64,000 nt of DNA from Arabidopsis thaliana (taxonomy: Eukaryota; Streptophyta; Magnoliopsida; Brassicales; Brassicaceae). The notes under the pieces were generated by a model that saw only the letters and a list, made by a program, of their open reading frames with translations, was not told the origin of the DNA and did no database searches. Location of the stretch: NCBI RefSeq assembly GCF_000001735.4, contig NC_003071.7, forward strand, positions 12,269,151 to 12,333,150, in the 5' to 3' direction. Numbering within the stretch: the stretch's first letter is position 1; the number at the start of each line of letters is the position of its first letter. The translations under genes and the position numbers were made by a program. This document shows, piece after piece, positions 21,900 through 33,967 of this stretch.

Positions 21900-24800
21900 T
21901 GCTCTGTTTTTATGATATGATTCTTTATAGAATAACAAAAACGTGTGACAATGACATGTTTCGCGTTTACATATACTTTTTAAACTCATCAATTAATGTA
22001 GTATTGATGTAGTAATAGTGTTGTGCCCATGCAATGGAATAGATAGAAGAATTGGACAAAAGTGAATTTGTTGAATAGTATTTATTGCGTTTGTTAAACC
22101 TATTTTATATAGGTGTTAGACGAGACGAGTTTTAGGACTAGACCTCATCTACTATATGAAGAATAAATAGATAGTCTCAAAACAACAACGAAATATTGTT
22201 AATCATACTAATAAGATCAAATGGTGTATATAATATATTGAACCACTACTTGGTTTCCTACATGTTTGGGTCACAAGAAAGTGTTACTTACTACTCCAAA
22301 TTCATTCAAAATTTTAGATTATTTTTAAAAAATTATCAGACTTTGCTCTTGAAGATTGTAGTAGATTGGTTGTTGGGGAAAAACAAACCATCTCGAGAAA
22401 TGTATATGTCGTGTACATAGTTGTTTTACATTAAATGGTATAGAACCCAATAACAAGTTATTTTGAATGCCTTTTAGATTAGAAAATCGATCAATAAAAT
22501 GTTACTGGATACCTACATATCATGACCTAACTGATTAATACATAAAAGAACAAGAGCTATCTCCAACAATAATCATCACAATTCTTTTTTTATTTTGGAA
22601 ATGTAAACCGACCATAGCATTTACATTAATTACGTTATACTAGGTTTTTTATGTAGACAAATCACACGGACGGTGGTATAACATAATTTCTTGTTACATA
22701 CTTTGTTGTTTCCGTTTACACATATCTGCAGAGGACATTTAAAACTAATTATTTGTAAATTTATATGTAAAGACTGTAAAGTCAAAGTACCAATTCTTGC
22801 ATACGAATTTTTTGTCGAGCAAAAATACTAAGTTCTCTAATATCCAAACTATTTTCGAGTATTTAATCAAATTCTTTAATACATGTATGCAGTATTATTT
22901 TATATAGAAATTATACATTCGATGGCTTAATTTTGAAGGAAGTTGTTGATTTTCAACATATTAGAGTAAGTTCACGGAAAACGAATCCATTTGGTGAGTT
23001 ATTTGACTCATTTCCCATGCAAACGAGGGAAAAGGCCAATATTATTTTACTTCAAATATGTGATTAAACAAATGAAACTAAGACCATTCGTGTATTTATT
23101 TGGTCATATCTTGTTGAAAAATATATATACTTACGTTTCTTCTAAAGTCACCTAAACCATGACACTAGACGCGTCGATGACTAAGTTTGATTGAAATGCA
23201 AAAAGCTTGTTTGTTTAAGTAATTCCAAACCTTGCCTGAATAAACAACATTAATTACTTGATGATACTATAATACCTTGTATAATTGTGTTTTTTTTTTC
23301 TCACAATTGGAGCAGTTTCTATTTCTGCTAAAAAGAAAATCAATTACAATTATGTATCACACGTCCACATCTATGGACTAACAATTTACTGTAATACGAC
23401 TGATTTCTCGTAGGATGTCATTTTTCCCATTAATTTCCAATATTGAAATTTGATTATCATTTACTAATTACAGCTACTGGACAAAAAGTACACTACTGGT
23501 TTAAAATACCGCGTTAATTAAATTACTTCACGTAATCGTATATTAATGGTTACAAATTAAAATGTCAATGTAATGAATCAACATTTCTTTGTCTCTTTCT
23601 TCATTTATATCCTTACACTTTGAAAAACCACACCGAACGTATCACATTTTGTTTTATCCTCAATTAGAACAAAATCGTATTTTTCTACCTTCTCCCAAAA
23701 TGGTCTAGTAAGACTAAGACCTGTCTTGTAAGAATTATGAAAAGCTATGAAGTTTTAAATAAGTTTTCTGAGACTATCAAACTCTTAATTATAACCATCA
23801 CTGAAAGGAAAACGTAAAAATATAAAACCATTATTACTTACTTGTTTTAGTGTATTTATAATTTAATGTCTTTAGATTGGCTACAACAACTAATCTGAGT
23901 TTGAAAACTTTTACTCTATCAAAACTACGATTTTCTGAATGTTTAAGCCGTCTTAATTCACATAGATACCATAATCAAATTGGCTTATTTTTGTCAATTT
24001 TTTTTTTTGCTATTTGGTATATCATTACCAAAAACGCACAGTTGCATTTGTCAAATCGTCAGGCTTAAGTTAAGATCAAACAAAAGTAATATAGACAAAA
24101 TCATAAATGTCACATCCACAATGACAAACAAAAATATTGTGAGACGCATTACCATAAAGATGTTATTATAAACTAGGATACAAAGGAGAAAATAGAGGCG
24201 GGAAAAACAAAAGAACTGACTATAAAATAAAACAAAGAAAAATCACATTTGTAGTGGGATGCCTTTCCATTAGGAAAACGACTCTCCGACGAGGCAACTT
24301 TACTTTCATTTCTACTTTGTTAGTTAAGCTTTTCCACTAAATCATTAATGAAGGAATCAATATGTAATCAACTAATCAAATAACAAACAATAGTCTCTAG
24401 GAACTATGACGCAGCGGATATTAAAATGGAGATTTATATTATATTGTTGTTATTGTTATAATAATCACATATATTGTCTTTCTTACTAAAACTACGTTCT
24501 CAAGAGTGACTCTTCAACATTTTTTTAAATGTGAACAATGGTTAGTGTTAATTACACGGACTTGCTTTCGCTTTATTGGCCGTCCATAAATCTGCTTTTG
24601 AGGAATGGGTTTTTCTTTAATTAGTTATCAATTCCTTGCTTTGAGGATTCTACTTACTAAATTTAATATTATATGATTTCTATTTACAAGATGTTTTTGT
24701 CAAAAGAATGAAAATTAAACAAATTACACATTATATACACATATATAGATATGATGATTCTAATCCAAACATTATTTCTCTATATAATTAATTTCAACAT

Positions 24801-26260
24801 TTTAAAGATTGATTTGTTCAATTTCCTGTAAAAGTTTATACTAATGAAATGATTAGTTTTGTTAATTGTGATTAGGATGATTACTTATCTTTTATTATTA
24901 CCTTATTTTCTAGATGCTCTAATATAGATCACACTTATTCGTTCGATTAACCTACTCAAGAGTATAACACTCATGGATCATGTAAAAAATAATTTATTCA
25001 TTGTAATTTGGTCTAGTATTCATCACAATAATTTATTCATTTTGTATTTGATTCAAGATAGGTCCATGCATATTTACAACGAAAAGAAGAATGGTAAGAA
25101 CTCCATTGGTTTACTCGTATTCTGTGTTTGACTTTGATATATATATATATATATATTCTTAAAGGCGGCTATTTAGAAATCTCGAATAATAGCTTTTCTC
25201 TAGTTTCTAATTTCTACGTTCTGTTAAAAGTTTATATTCATGATTAGAAACTGATGGCCCATTGGGTTGATATTAATCTACAAAGAAGGCTCGTAAATTT
25301 GGCCCATTAGTATATTGTTTAAAACGAGTCAGGAGGGACTGAGAGTCCACCCAAATTCCAGAACCTGTTTTGAACATTTATTAAGTCAGTAATTATATTT
25401 TGGTTATGAGATTAGTGGCTAGGTTCGAAGTTAGTAAGTTAGTGATAGTAATCATTGTAGGAAAAGTTGAATCCAAGCTTTTTCAACAAAAGATTGTCCC
25501 CACCTTGAGACACTAGTACCTAGTGGGTATATACGAATTCGATGTACAATACCATTCTTTTTCTTCTTCTTTCTTTTTCCATTATATATTTATTTTGATT
25601 AATATTGATCAGACTGCTTACTGCATATGCATGTGTTGATTAGTCACCTTTATTAAAAGTATTTGATTTTTGACTTAGGCTCACTAACCCTAGGGATTGC
25701 TCTTCTTATTTAATTTTTTTGCATGTTCTCATTTGAAGAGAGCAAAAATCGACAAAGAAGAGAATATTTTTTGTTAAAACTCTGAATCTGATTATAATGA
25801 AAAATTTTAACGACAAAAAATGGACGTAGTTTTTACACTATGCATCACTTTTTCTTGTAAACCCTCCATTATTTTAAACTTTTTAATTATATCATTTGGT
25901 ATAGTAACTTTGTTGGGTTTCTTTTTCTTATTTAATATAATACATCAAATTTTGGGACAATAAAAAATCAAATAAAGTAAAATAGCAATTTAGAAGGTGC
26001 AGATTCAAGATCGATCCAAGAAATGCTTTTCACACACTCCTTCTCATGAGATAGGACCCATTCTATAATAATAATATCTACTTTACCTTAACAAAACAAT
26101 TTTAAAATAAATGATTCGTTACCTTCCTCTTTAAAACTCGTATTAGTAGCAATTAGTCGCATAATCACACGACCAACTTTCCCTTAAAATCAACAGACAG
26201 AAAGTGAGTGTTATAGACTTATAGTGAGAAAGAGATAAAGATAGAAAGAAAAGAGAGAAA
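21900..26260. other. Intergenic between divergent EXO70H8 and the HMA gene
   Basis: About 4.3 kb without a supportable gene. The open frames at 22196-22420 and 23877-24171 are short and lack motifs. An (AT)n run lies near 25137-25157. The last few hundred bases, ending in a GA-rich leader at 26200-26268, are the promoter of the HMA gene. Confidence 0.5.
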
Positions 26261-26268
26261 AAGAGAGA

Positions 26269-27794
26269 ATGAGATTTAGTGATATTTTCTGCTCTTCTCC
26301 GGCATCAACCGCCGTACGACATAGTACACTTCACCACGACGGAAATGTTACCGGAGGTCGCAGATCTTTCCAAAGCCACCTCCGGAGCCAAAACCCTAGT
26401 AAGAAGAAGGATAAAACTGTCCCTTGCTTCTCTTCCGAGATGCCTTTAATCCCTATTCCTCGTCACTTGAGCTGTAGAAACTCCTTTGAATCTCCAAGCG
26501 GGTTTCGTCCGAAAATCGCTTCGGCTCGCGGTAGCGATGTTCAAATCCGCCGGAAAAGCTCTGCTGACGTAAGTGACTTGAGGAGATCAAGGAGTTCTCT
26601 GCTAAGCTCATCGTCCAGGTATCTTTTAAAAGATCATAAGTCTTTGAAAGGTGATGATAAGGACCTCTGGTTATCATCGGATCGTTCTAAAGATTTGATT
26701 CTTTACCGTGACCGCAACGTAACTTCTTCAGCCTCATCATCTTCTTCGTCTTCTTCATCATCTTTCTCTTCTTCTGTGACCAATGTTTCATCGCCGGCTC
26801 CATCCACTGATGACCAGGTTTGATTATTCTTCTTTAACCAAAGTATTTATTGTGTTTTCTTAACAACATGCATTATTCCATAGAGTTTGAGACTAAAGAT
26901 GATAGAAAGACAATTCACTAGTAGAAACCATTATATCTTATTGGTTCCAAGGTAATTATGGTTTAAATTGCATTTTACGATTTGATTTGATCAAGTAATT
27001 TTTTTTTTCTCACATGATATACATCTTTCGTATAGTGGATATGTGGTACCTATTTAATTGTATATATCTGAAAATAATACAAACATACATAAATATAACA
27101 AATGGTTTCTTTTTTCGTTGTTATTCAATTATAAGTTATTTTTGCCGAATAAAATAAAATTATCTGTTATTTCATTCTACCTATATTTATTTAATTAATT
27201 ATTGTTTTTGGCAGGTTGTTGTTTTGAGGGTATCAATCCATTGCAAGGGATGTGAAGGAAAGGTTAGAAAGCATATCTCCAAAATGGAAGGTACTAAGAA
27301 TATCTTCTAAATTCATTCTACAGAATTAAGTATCTTATTCATGTACCTAACCTTAACATTTAATATACAATTCAAATGAAACATTCAGCGAATAGACGAC
27401 CATATGTTAAATATTGTCTAATTTTATCAAAGGAAAAATATTTAGAAAACGCATATATATTGGTTAGGAGCCTAATTTGAAGTTTAGTGTTTTGACTTTT
27501 CCAGATTATCGGATGCCCTCTAAGCAACAACTTTTTCCTTATTAAATGAAGAATATCGAATGACTAATTTGAGGATAAAGTATAATTGTTAATGAAATTT
27601 ACGACTTTGTTTATGGGACAGGGGTGACGTCATACACTATTGATTTAGCGACAAAGAAGGTGACGGTGGTCGGAAAGATAACACCCGTCGGACTAGTAGA
27701 AAGCATCTCAAAGGTCAAATTCGCTCAGCTTTGGCCTTCCTCTTCTTCTCCTCCATTTCCTCACATTCCTAATTATTCACTCCTCAAATCTTAA
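26269..27794 (+). CDS. Heavy-metal-associated (HMA) domain protein, copper-chaperone type
   Basis: This is a plant metallochaperone-like protein with one HMA domain, expected to bind Cu(I) or a similar soft metal through CxxC. Exons are 26269-26817, 27215-27290 and 27622-27794, all GT..AG and in frame, giving 265 aa. The first 183 residues are a Ser/Arg-rich, probably disordered extension with runs of Ser (about residues 150-170). The HMA domain spans residues 184 to about 250, with the binding loop HCKGCEGKV (Cys193, Cys196), then ISKMEGVTSYTIDLATKKVTVVG and LVESISKVKFAQLWP. The C-terminus ends NYSLLKS, so the CaaX prenylation box of the HIPP subgroup is absent. The protein matches the annotation of At2g28660 as a chloroplast-targeted copper chaperone; chloroplast targeting itself is not obvious from the sequence. 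Confidence 0.9.
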
Positions 27795-27799
27795 TCTGT

Positions 27800-30700
27800 T
27801 TTCTTGTTATTAGTTCAAAGGCTATGGTCATTAGACATATGTCATGTTGTGATTCGTATCAATGCGACATTAATGTGGTGTAGTTTAACATACATATACA
27901 CACATGTTTGTAGCAGGTGGTTTTGTTTTTCTCTTTCCGACAACTAAATTTCATATAACATACATAACTGCACTTTTGTGATATAGTTTTTCAAATCAAT
28001 TCTTTTAAATTTTTAGGCATGTACCATCATATTTTTAAAATTTGGAAGTGTTACAGCAAAAATTACAAGATATACTTTATTTGTAGTCCTAGATCATAAC
28101 CTGCAAAAAAATTTCAACTTTTCAGTTGAATCCCTCCATTTATTTAGTTTTTGCGAGAGCTTTTCGTCAAAATAATCATTCATATGATATTAAATATCAG
28201 GATAAGATTTTAGTGTTTAGTAAAAATAAAAGCGTTAAGGATTACCAGAGGCGCGCTTATGAGAATGCACTTTATTATAAAAGTTACAAGACAGAACATA
28301 CGAGTTAATAGTACAATTTTCAACGGATTCTTATCGCAACGTCTTTTCTCCCTTTTCTTCTTTTTCTTTTTATAATAATTTATAGTTTTCTACCATACCT
28401 AGATTTTTTCCGGGTTCTTCTATAAACAATTGCATATATTCTTCTACAGATTAATCTGTAGCATTCCTTGGATTTTTTGTATGGAATGAGATTTTTGAAT
28501 AAATGACCATTTCCTTATCTTTCTTATTATATATTTCTTTTTTTCTTGAATTTGAAAGTGGAATGGTCTCTTTATACAACATGTGTTATATGGCACATAA
28601 TTTTTACCTAAGTTTCATTGTCCATCATTCATTTTTACAAAATCAGTGAAGTGAATTACAAAATAAGCAAAGCGTGATCTGCACATGAACCGAGTCTTTC
28701 ATGCAAAAATCAGTTAGAACTCATCTGATAGTGCTAACAATTAAGAAAATATTAATCCAATTATAAAAATGATTAATATAGACCGATATTGATTAAAGAA
28801 TCTTTGTTTTTAATTTCTATTCCGGTGATATTTTTGTAAAAATATTTTTGTAGAGTTGAAAATACATTTAAAGAATATTATGCTTCTGTTTGACAAAAAA
28901 AATAATATTTTGCTTCTATATAAAAAGGAAATTATACATTTTGAATGTCATGTTTGTGGGTGGTTGTTTTGATAGTAAAAAATATATATTGTTCTATGGA
29001 TAATAGTTTAATAATAATACACTTTAATCCATAATTTTATACAAAATGATGTTTTGTGGCGCTTATTTTGTATATTTGTCTCAGTTTCAATTAATGTGAT
29101 TTTGTTTTACATCATTTATATAAGTAACTCTAAAAGGGATTCTACAAATATTTTTCATCAATTGAAATAAATATTTGCATCGATTATAGTAACTGACCTT
29201 AATATCCATCGATTGAAAAAATGATACAATTGTATCATAAAAGTAATTGAGTACAATTGATGTAACACACACTTTTTCAATTGATTAATCGTTTTGTTTT
29301 CTTCTTTAAATAAATTAGTTGTAATTGTATATATTGTAATATTGAATATTTTGAAGTCATTTTTTAAAAATGTACTCAAATAATACTAGTCGATATTTAA
29401 ACATATATATAGACAGTGCCTTGCATATGTGTGTGGGGATCGGAGAAAATGAGGAAAAAGGATGTTTAACATGAGGACCATTGAATTGTCCGGCGTGCTA
29501 TGTTGATATTTTATAATTTCATAAACAGTGAAAAGTAAAACACTTAAATACAATTTTTTTGATCAAAGTTATCGTTTCTTTTAGTGTCGTAGGGACATGT
29601 GCTTCTTTCAATCATATTCACGGTGGGTCAAATTTGGTTCTGATGTTCTCTAAACTTAACGACATTATATGAAATGACATGTCTTAGTTAGTCATAGAGC
29701 TTGCTTAGTGATACTTCAAACGTGACATTTTTGTGGTCGATTAAAGCTAACTTTTATGATATTGCTATAGGGCATGGGATTAATTGGTCACATATGATGA
29801 GTTTATAATCAGTGCAATATTAAATTTAAGACCAACGTAATAATACAGAAACCTTGATAACAAATTACTCCAATTTGCAAACCTAAGGATATTTAGTATT
29901 TCGTGTCAGTGAATTTTATTTTTTCTGACATAATAATTAAGAAGTGTCATTGATAGTAAGAAGGAGCTAAATTTGGATTTTCATTAGTTTATTTTTGTCT
30001 TTGTTTCTGGAATACTTTACACTAAAAACTATTTGGGCGGCCGGAAAGATACAAAAGCCCAAAGTTATGAGAAATTAATATATTATACGATTTTCTGGAT
30101 ATATTTGGTAGGCTGATTTTTCAACACATAAAAAATCTTAAAGATAAAGCATAGGAAACCAAGTCGGATGAAACTTGTATACTAAATTCATTATTTTTTT
30201 GGTTAACTAGTAAGTTCATATTTATATCAATACTTTTTTAGATAAGTAAATTTTTTTTTTGGGTTAAAGTTTAGATAAGTTAATTTAATAAAACAGTAAA
30301 CATAATTAACATAGATGGACATACCTTTGGAAATATTAATTTATATTTTTGTATACTAGTAATGTGTTTATTGGCATACTAGTTTTGGTTCTTATTGGCC
30401 ATTGGTCGAAGACTTTAAAACCTGCAGATAATTAAAACTTAAAGCTATCCGGATTCAAGATCTTGCTCCAAGTATTCCTATTTGTATATACGTTTTTGCA
30501 TTAAAAAAAAAAATAGTAATGCTAATAATAATAATTCAAATTATACAAATGCATAGCAAAAACATTAAGTCTAAATATATTATGTTGGTGTTAAATATTT
30601 GTCACATATTATATTTTCAACCTAAAATGAGATGAATTAATGATGAATTAGTAACTACATAACTCGTTAACAATATCCAAAATTATACTAACTCATAAGA

Positions 30701-31225
30701 ATTTTAATATCATTTTATCTACGTCTCTTTTTATTGTAGAAAATTTTAATCTGCAAAACTTCTTTCACAGTTTCCACCTTCCACCATGCAAATTTGCAAC
30801 TGAACATCATTATGTCATATACAACTTTCACGTTTCCCACCAAGCAAATCTCCAATGACGGCAACTAATGATAGAACATCAATCATTATGTCACTTTTTA
30901 AACATGACATGCTTTTGCTTCATTTGAGTCATAACAAGTGATATCCATTTGACATTTTTTCGATCTTTTATCATTCCATTGTTCAATTGTATTATAGTTT
31001 AGATTTTAGAATGGCGATGAACAGTTTACGTAATTACTGAAACAATGACTTTGAGATAAACGTATCGGTATATTTCAAATATATTTGCTCCAAACAAATC
31101 AGTAATTTCAAGAAAAGAAAAAAAAGTACATACAATTTTCTTACACAAATTTCATATTTAGATTACAAATGACACACATAACATACACACCAAACATTCC
31201 CAAACCCCAACAAAAGAAGAAAAAT
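27800..31225. other. Intergenic between the HMA gene and ESB1 (3' ends facing)
   Basis: About 3.4 kb of strongly AT-rich DNA between convergent genes. No open frame has recognisable content; those at 28126-28308 and 29087-29379 are AT-driven. No transposon ends were recognised. Confidence 0.5.
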
Positions 31226-31229
31226 AAAA

Positions 31230-32573
31230 CTAGTAAGAAAGATAAACGGTACACTCAACAACAGTCTCAAGCCCATCAGTGAACTGATGCGGCTGATTCT
31301 GCTGCGTCCCGCTAGATCCTGTAAACGTCTTCAGAATCGCGAATCCCCTCGCATTCACATACTTTCCGGTACCTCCCATTACTCCTATATGCGATTCTGA
31401 TACCGCTGTTCTGAGAACCCCAAAGAAGCTTATACTATCTTCATAACCGCCGCTTTCAAACATCGCGGTGAAAGCCATTGTCTGGCTAGTTCCGTCAATT
31501 GCACTCGCCACATAATATCCCTGCGCTTTCCCGAGTAAGCCAGATCCGAGCTCATGGCCTTCAGTTAGTTCATCATCGATTACTGTCATTGTCCCGAACA
31601 TTAGCATCTGAAGAGCAGAACCGCTCGGGAGCTGACCGCCACTAGCAACAGGGAAACCATTTAAAATGTTGTTTCCGTTATTGTTGTTCTGGAGAATGTT
31701 AGCTGTGGTTCCGCCGAGTCCAACGAGGAAAGGGACATTGTTGTTGTTGACAATCCCATTGTTGTTGTTGTTTGACGGAACTCCGTTGCTTACAGGAAGG
31801 TTTGCGCCGTTGGGTTTAGCAAATGGAAGTTGCCCGCTTAAAGCCGGATTTGCGACGACTCCAGTTACGGCTCTGGCAGTGGGATTTGAACCACCGAGTA
31901 TATCATGCATAAAAAATACCAACGTATTGTCAGGACCAGCACTTGCACCACCACCAAGAGCTGAACCAGAACCTGCAACACCACCACCAAGAGCTGGACC
32001 AGCACCTGCACCACCACCACCAAGAGCTGGACCAGCACCTGCACCACCACCACCAAGAGCTGAACCAGCACCTGCACCACCACCAAGAGCTGGACCGGCA
32101 CCCGCACCACCACCAAGAGCTGGACCGGCACCCGCACCACCACCAAGAGCTGAGCCAGCACCTGGACCACCTCCAAGAGCTGAACCGGTACCTGCACCTG
32201 CACCAGTGGCTGAACCAGTGGTAGGCAAGGAACCTGAACCACCACCCGCTAAAGAACCAGGAACAGAACTGGCAGTTGGTAGAAGACCAGGACCTGAACC
32301 ACTTGATGGTATTGACCCTGTACCTGCACCGAGACCGCTTCCAGTAGAACCTGAACCAGATGACCCTGATCCTGCACCAAAACCGAATCCCGTGGAACCT
32401 GAACCACTTGACCCTGTTCCTGCACCAAAACCAATTCCGGTGGAACCTGAACCTGAGCCAAGGGTGGTTGTGGTAGCTGAGAATGCATTTTCTTCATCAA
32501 GAAGCCGAGCCGCAGCTGCAAAAGTAACAACAAGAGCTATAACCAGTAAAGAAAGTATCTTTTGACCAGCCAT
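31230..32573 (-). CDS. ESB1: Dirigent-domain protein ENHANCED SUBERIN 1 (Casparian strip lignin)
   Basis: ESB1 is a secreted dirigent-domain protein that localises lignin deposition at the endodermal Casparian strip; its loss gives ectopic suberin and altered leaf ions. The 447-aa frame starts at MAGQKIL, with a signal peptide (LLVIALVVTFAAAARLL). Residues 30 to about 215 are a Gly/Ser/Ala-rich repeat: early units like GFGAGSGSSGSGST, then about seven near-identical ALGGGAGAG(P/S) units. The dirigent domain runs from about residue 217 (NTLVFFMHDILGG) to the end, with GKAQGYYVASAIDG, FESGGYEDSISFFG and TGKYVNARGFAI. It carries Asn-rich inserts (NNNNNGIVNNNN, NNNNGNN) typical of this subclass. 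An ATG 34 codons upstream was rejected because the extension is not signal-like and crosses the TATA box. Length and order match At2g28670. Confidence 0.95.
   Translation of the reverse strand: MAGQKILSLLVIALVVTFAAAARLLDEENAFSATTTTLGSGSGSTGIGFGAGTGSSGSGSTGFGFGAGSGSSGSGSTGSGLGAGTGSIPSSGSGPGLLPTASSVPGSLAGGGSGSLPTTGSATGAGAGTGSALGGGPGAGSALGGGAGAGPALGGGAGAGPALGGGAGAGSALGGGGAGAGPALGGGGAGAGPALGGGVAGSGSALGGGASAGPDNTLVFFMHDILGGSNPTARAVTGVVANPALSGQLPFAKPNGANLPVSNGVPSNNNNNGIVNNNNVPFLVGLGGTTANILQNNNNGNNILNGFPVASGGQLPSGSALQMLMFGTMTVIDDELTEGHELGSGLLGKAQGYYVASAIDGTSQTMAFTAMFESGGYEDSISFFGVLRTAVSESHIGVMGGTGKYVNARGFAILKTFTGSSGTQQNQPHQFTDGLETVVECTVYLSY
31930..32200 (-). repeat. In-frame coding repeat of ESB1 (GAGAG-ALGGG units)
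   Basis: A GC-rich array of 30-33-bp units sits within a window that is otherwise AT-rich. On the plus strand each unit reads approximately GCACCACCACCAAGAGCTG. Units differ by only a few bases or a single inserted CCA, so copy number is likely to vary between accessions. Confidence 0.75.
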
Positions 32574-32660
32574 TGAACAAGAAAGATGATCACTCAGAGA
32601 GAAGCAAAGATTGTTGTTTGAAGTAAATGATTGTGATGATAGAATCAAATTCTCAAAGAG

Positions 32661-32668
32661 TATATATA
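32661..32668 (-). promoter_or_regulatory. TATA box of ESB1
   Basis: TATATATA lies about 88 bp upstream of the chosen ESB1 ATG. Its position argues against the in-frame ATG at 32675 as the start. Confidence 0.6.
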
Positions 32669-32933
32669 CATACATGAAATGAGATAGTTAATACAAGAAG
32701 ATGGAGTTGATGAAATGGAGCAGGTGGTCACTTTTTTCACATTATCTAGTGGTTTGGTTTTGGAGAAGAATCATATAAAAGAAGAGAAAAAATCATAACT
32801 TCTCCACAATATTTGAATATTAGTTCCTCAAAATTGCTAAGCTGTAATGTTAAATAACCCAAAGCTTAAAGCTTTTCCATCTATCTGCTAATATAAACTA
32901 AACGAGAATGCATAATAAGTAATGATCTGATCT

Positions 32934-33115
32934 TACCATGAAAAAGGTCGCTGATTGACAGAGATTATCGTCTCGGCATAAAAATCCAATAAGGCTAATT
33001 GTAAATCACGATCGTTGGTTGCATTTTTCCTCTCTCACGCATTTCATCGAACGTCTTGTGAACACCTTCTCCAATCTCCATTACCAAACCAAGTCCTTTG
33101 ATTATAATACCCAAG
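32934..33115 (-). pseudogene. Degraded pentatricopeptide (PPR) repeat relic
   Basis: On the minus strand, position 33115 to about 33000 reads IIIKGLGLVMEIGEG, then HKTFDEMRERGKMQPTIVIYN, which fits the PPR consensus (FDEM.ERG..P..V.YN). The frame then stops, and with a one-base shift continues SLIGFLCRDDNLCQSATFFM, again PPR-like. About one and a half 35-residue motifs remain, with a frameshift and no start. The relic lies between ESB1 and the bicupin, in the ESB1 upstream region. The resemblance rests on motif reading by eye. Confidence 0.45.
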
Positions 33116-33119
33116 ACTT

Positions 33120-33965
33120 ACACAATCCCACCTCCATTGATCGGTTAAATTCGTGATGAAAGCCACAAACTTTAGAGCAGACGACGGCATTGAATTGTGG
33201 AATCTGGCAAAGCATTGTGAGTGAGAGAAGAGTAAAGTAAATTTTCCGGTTCTTACATTTCCACTATACCGAGTCCTGGTTTAGACAAATTTCTTTCACC
33301 GAAAACCAATCAACCAAACCGTAACCGAATCCTGTGTGAATTAAATTTATTGTCTTATAAAAATTTTAAAGTGGATAGAAAAGATTAACGACTGACTGTT
33401 ACGTGTTCCGTGTTTATAGCTTAGATTTGACTAAACTACTTCTATTAATTTAGAAATAAATTACATTTTTTTGCTTTTTATCAAACAACTTCATAATACT
33501 TGCATATTTCGCGGATTTAATTACGTTTGAAATTTTAAATTTAAATATTAAAATTATGATTTAATAGATAATAAAATTATTTTAGTTGAACTTAATTTTC
33601 AGTAAAAATGAATTTAACAAGAATTTCAATATATTGAATAATCTGTTTGTATATTGTTTTCTGTAATAAAATATGCGCAAGTAAATTTTATATTAGACTT
33701 GGTATAATTATTTAATTAGTAGATTTTAACTTGATTTTATAAACTTATGAGAAGTAAGAGAAATATTTGTTTTAATCGTATGGATTCTCAATAAATTTAG
33801 AAGAAATATTTTTTTCATTTCTTATTTATTTTGAAGCACACATAACAAAAGAGAAGAAAACACCGGTCCATAAAACCCAAACCAAAAACACCAAAGGAAA
33901 AAAAAAACATAATACTTGCTTAAACCATAAAACAACTACACCATAACTCTTCTTCTTCTTTCATT
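33120..33965. other. Intergenic spacer
   Basis: The part at 33120-33260 is somewhat less AT-rich and may be further PPR relic or unrelated decayed coding DNA. From 33330 it is AT-rich and featureless. The last part is the 3' region of the bicupin gene. Confidence 0.45.
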
Positions 33966-33967
33966 AT

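Noticed and set aside
31666-32565. Long plus-strand open frame (about 300 codons, Pro/Ala/Glu-rich) opposite ESB1
   Set aside because: It is antisense to the GC-rich Gly/Ala/Ser repeat of ESB1; codon composition there keeps several frames open. It has no signal, domain or promoter of its own.
32574-32675. Upstream in-frame ATG extending ESB1 by 34 codons
   Set aside because: The extension includes the TATA box region, and the signal peptide begins only at the downstream Met.
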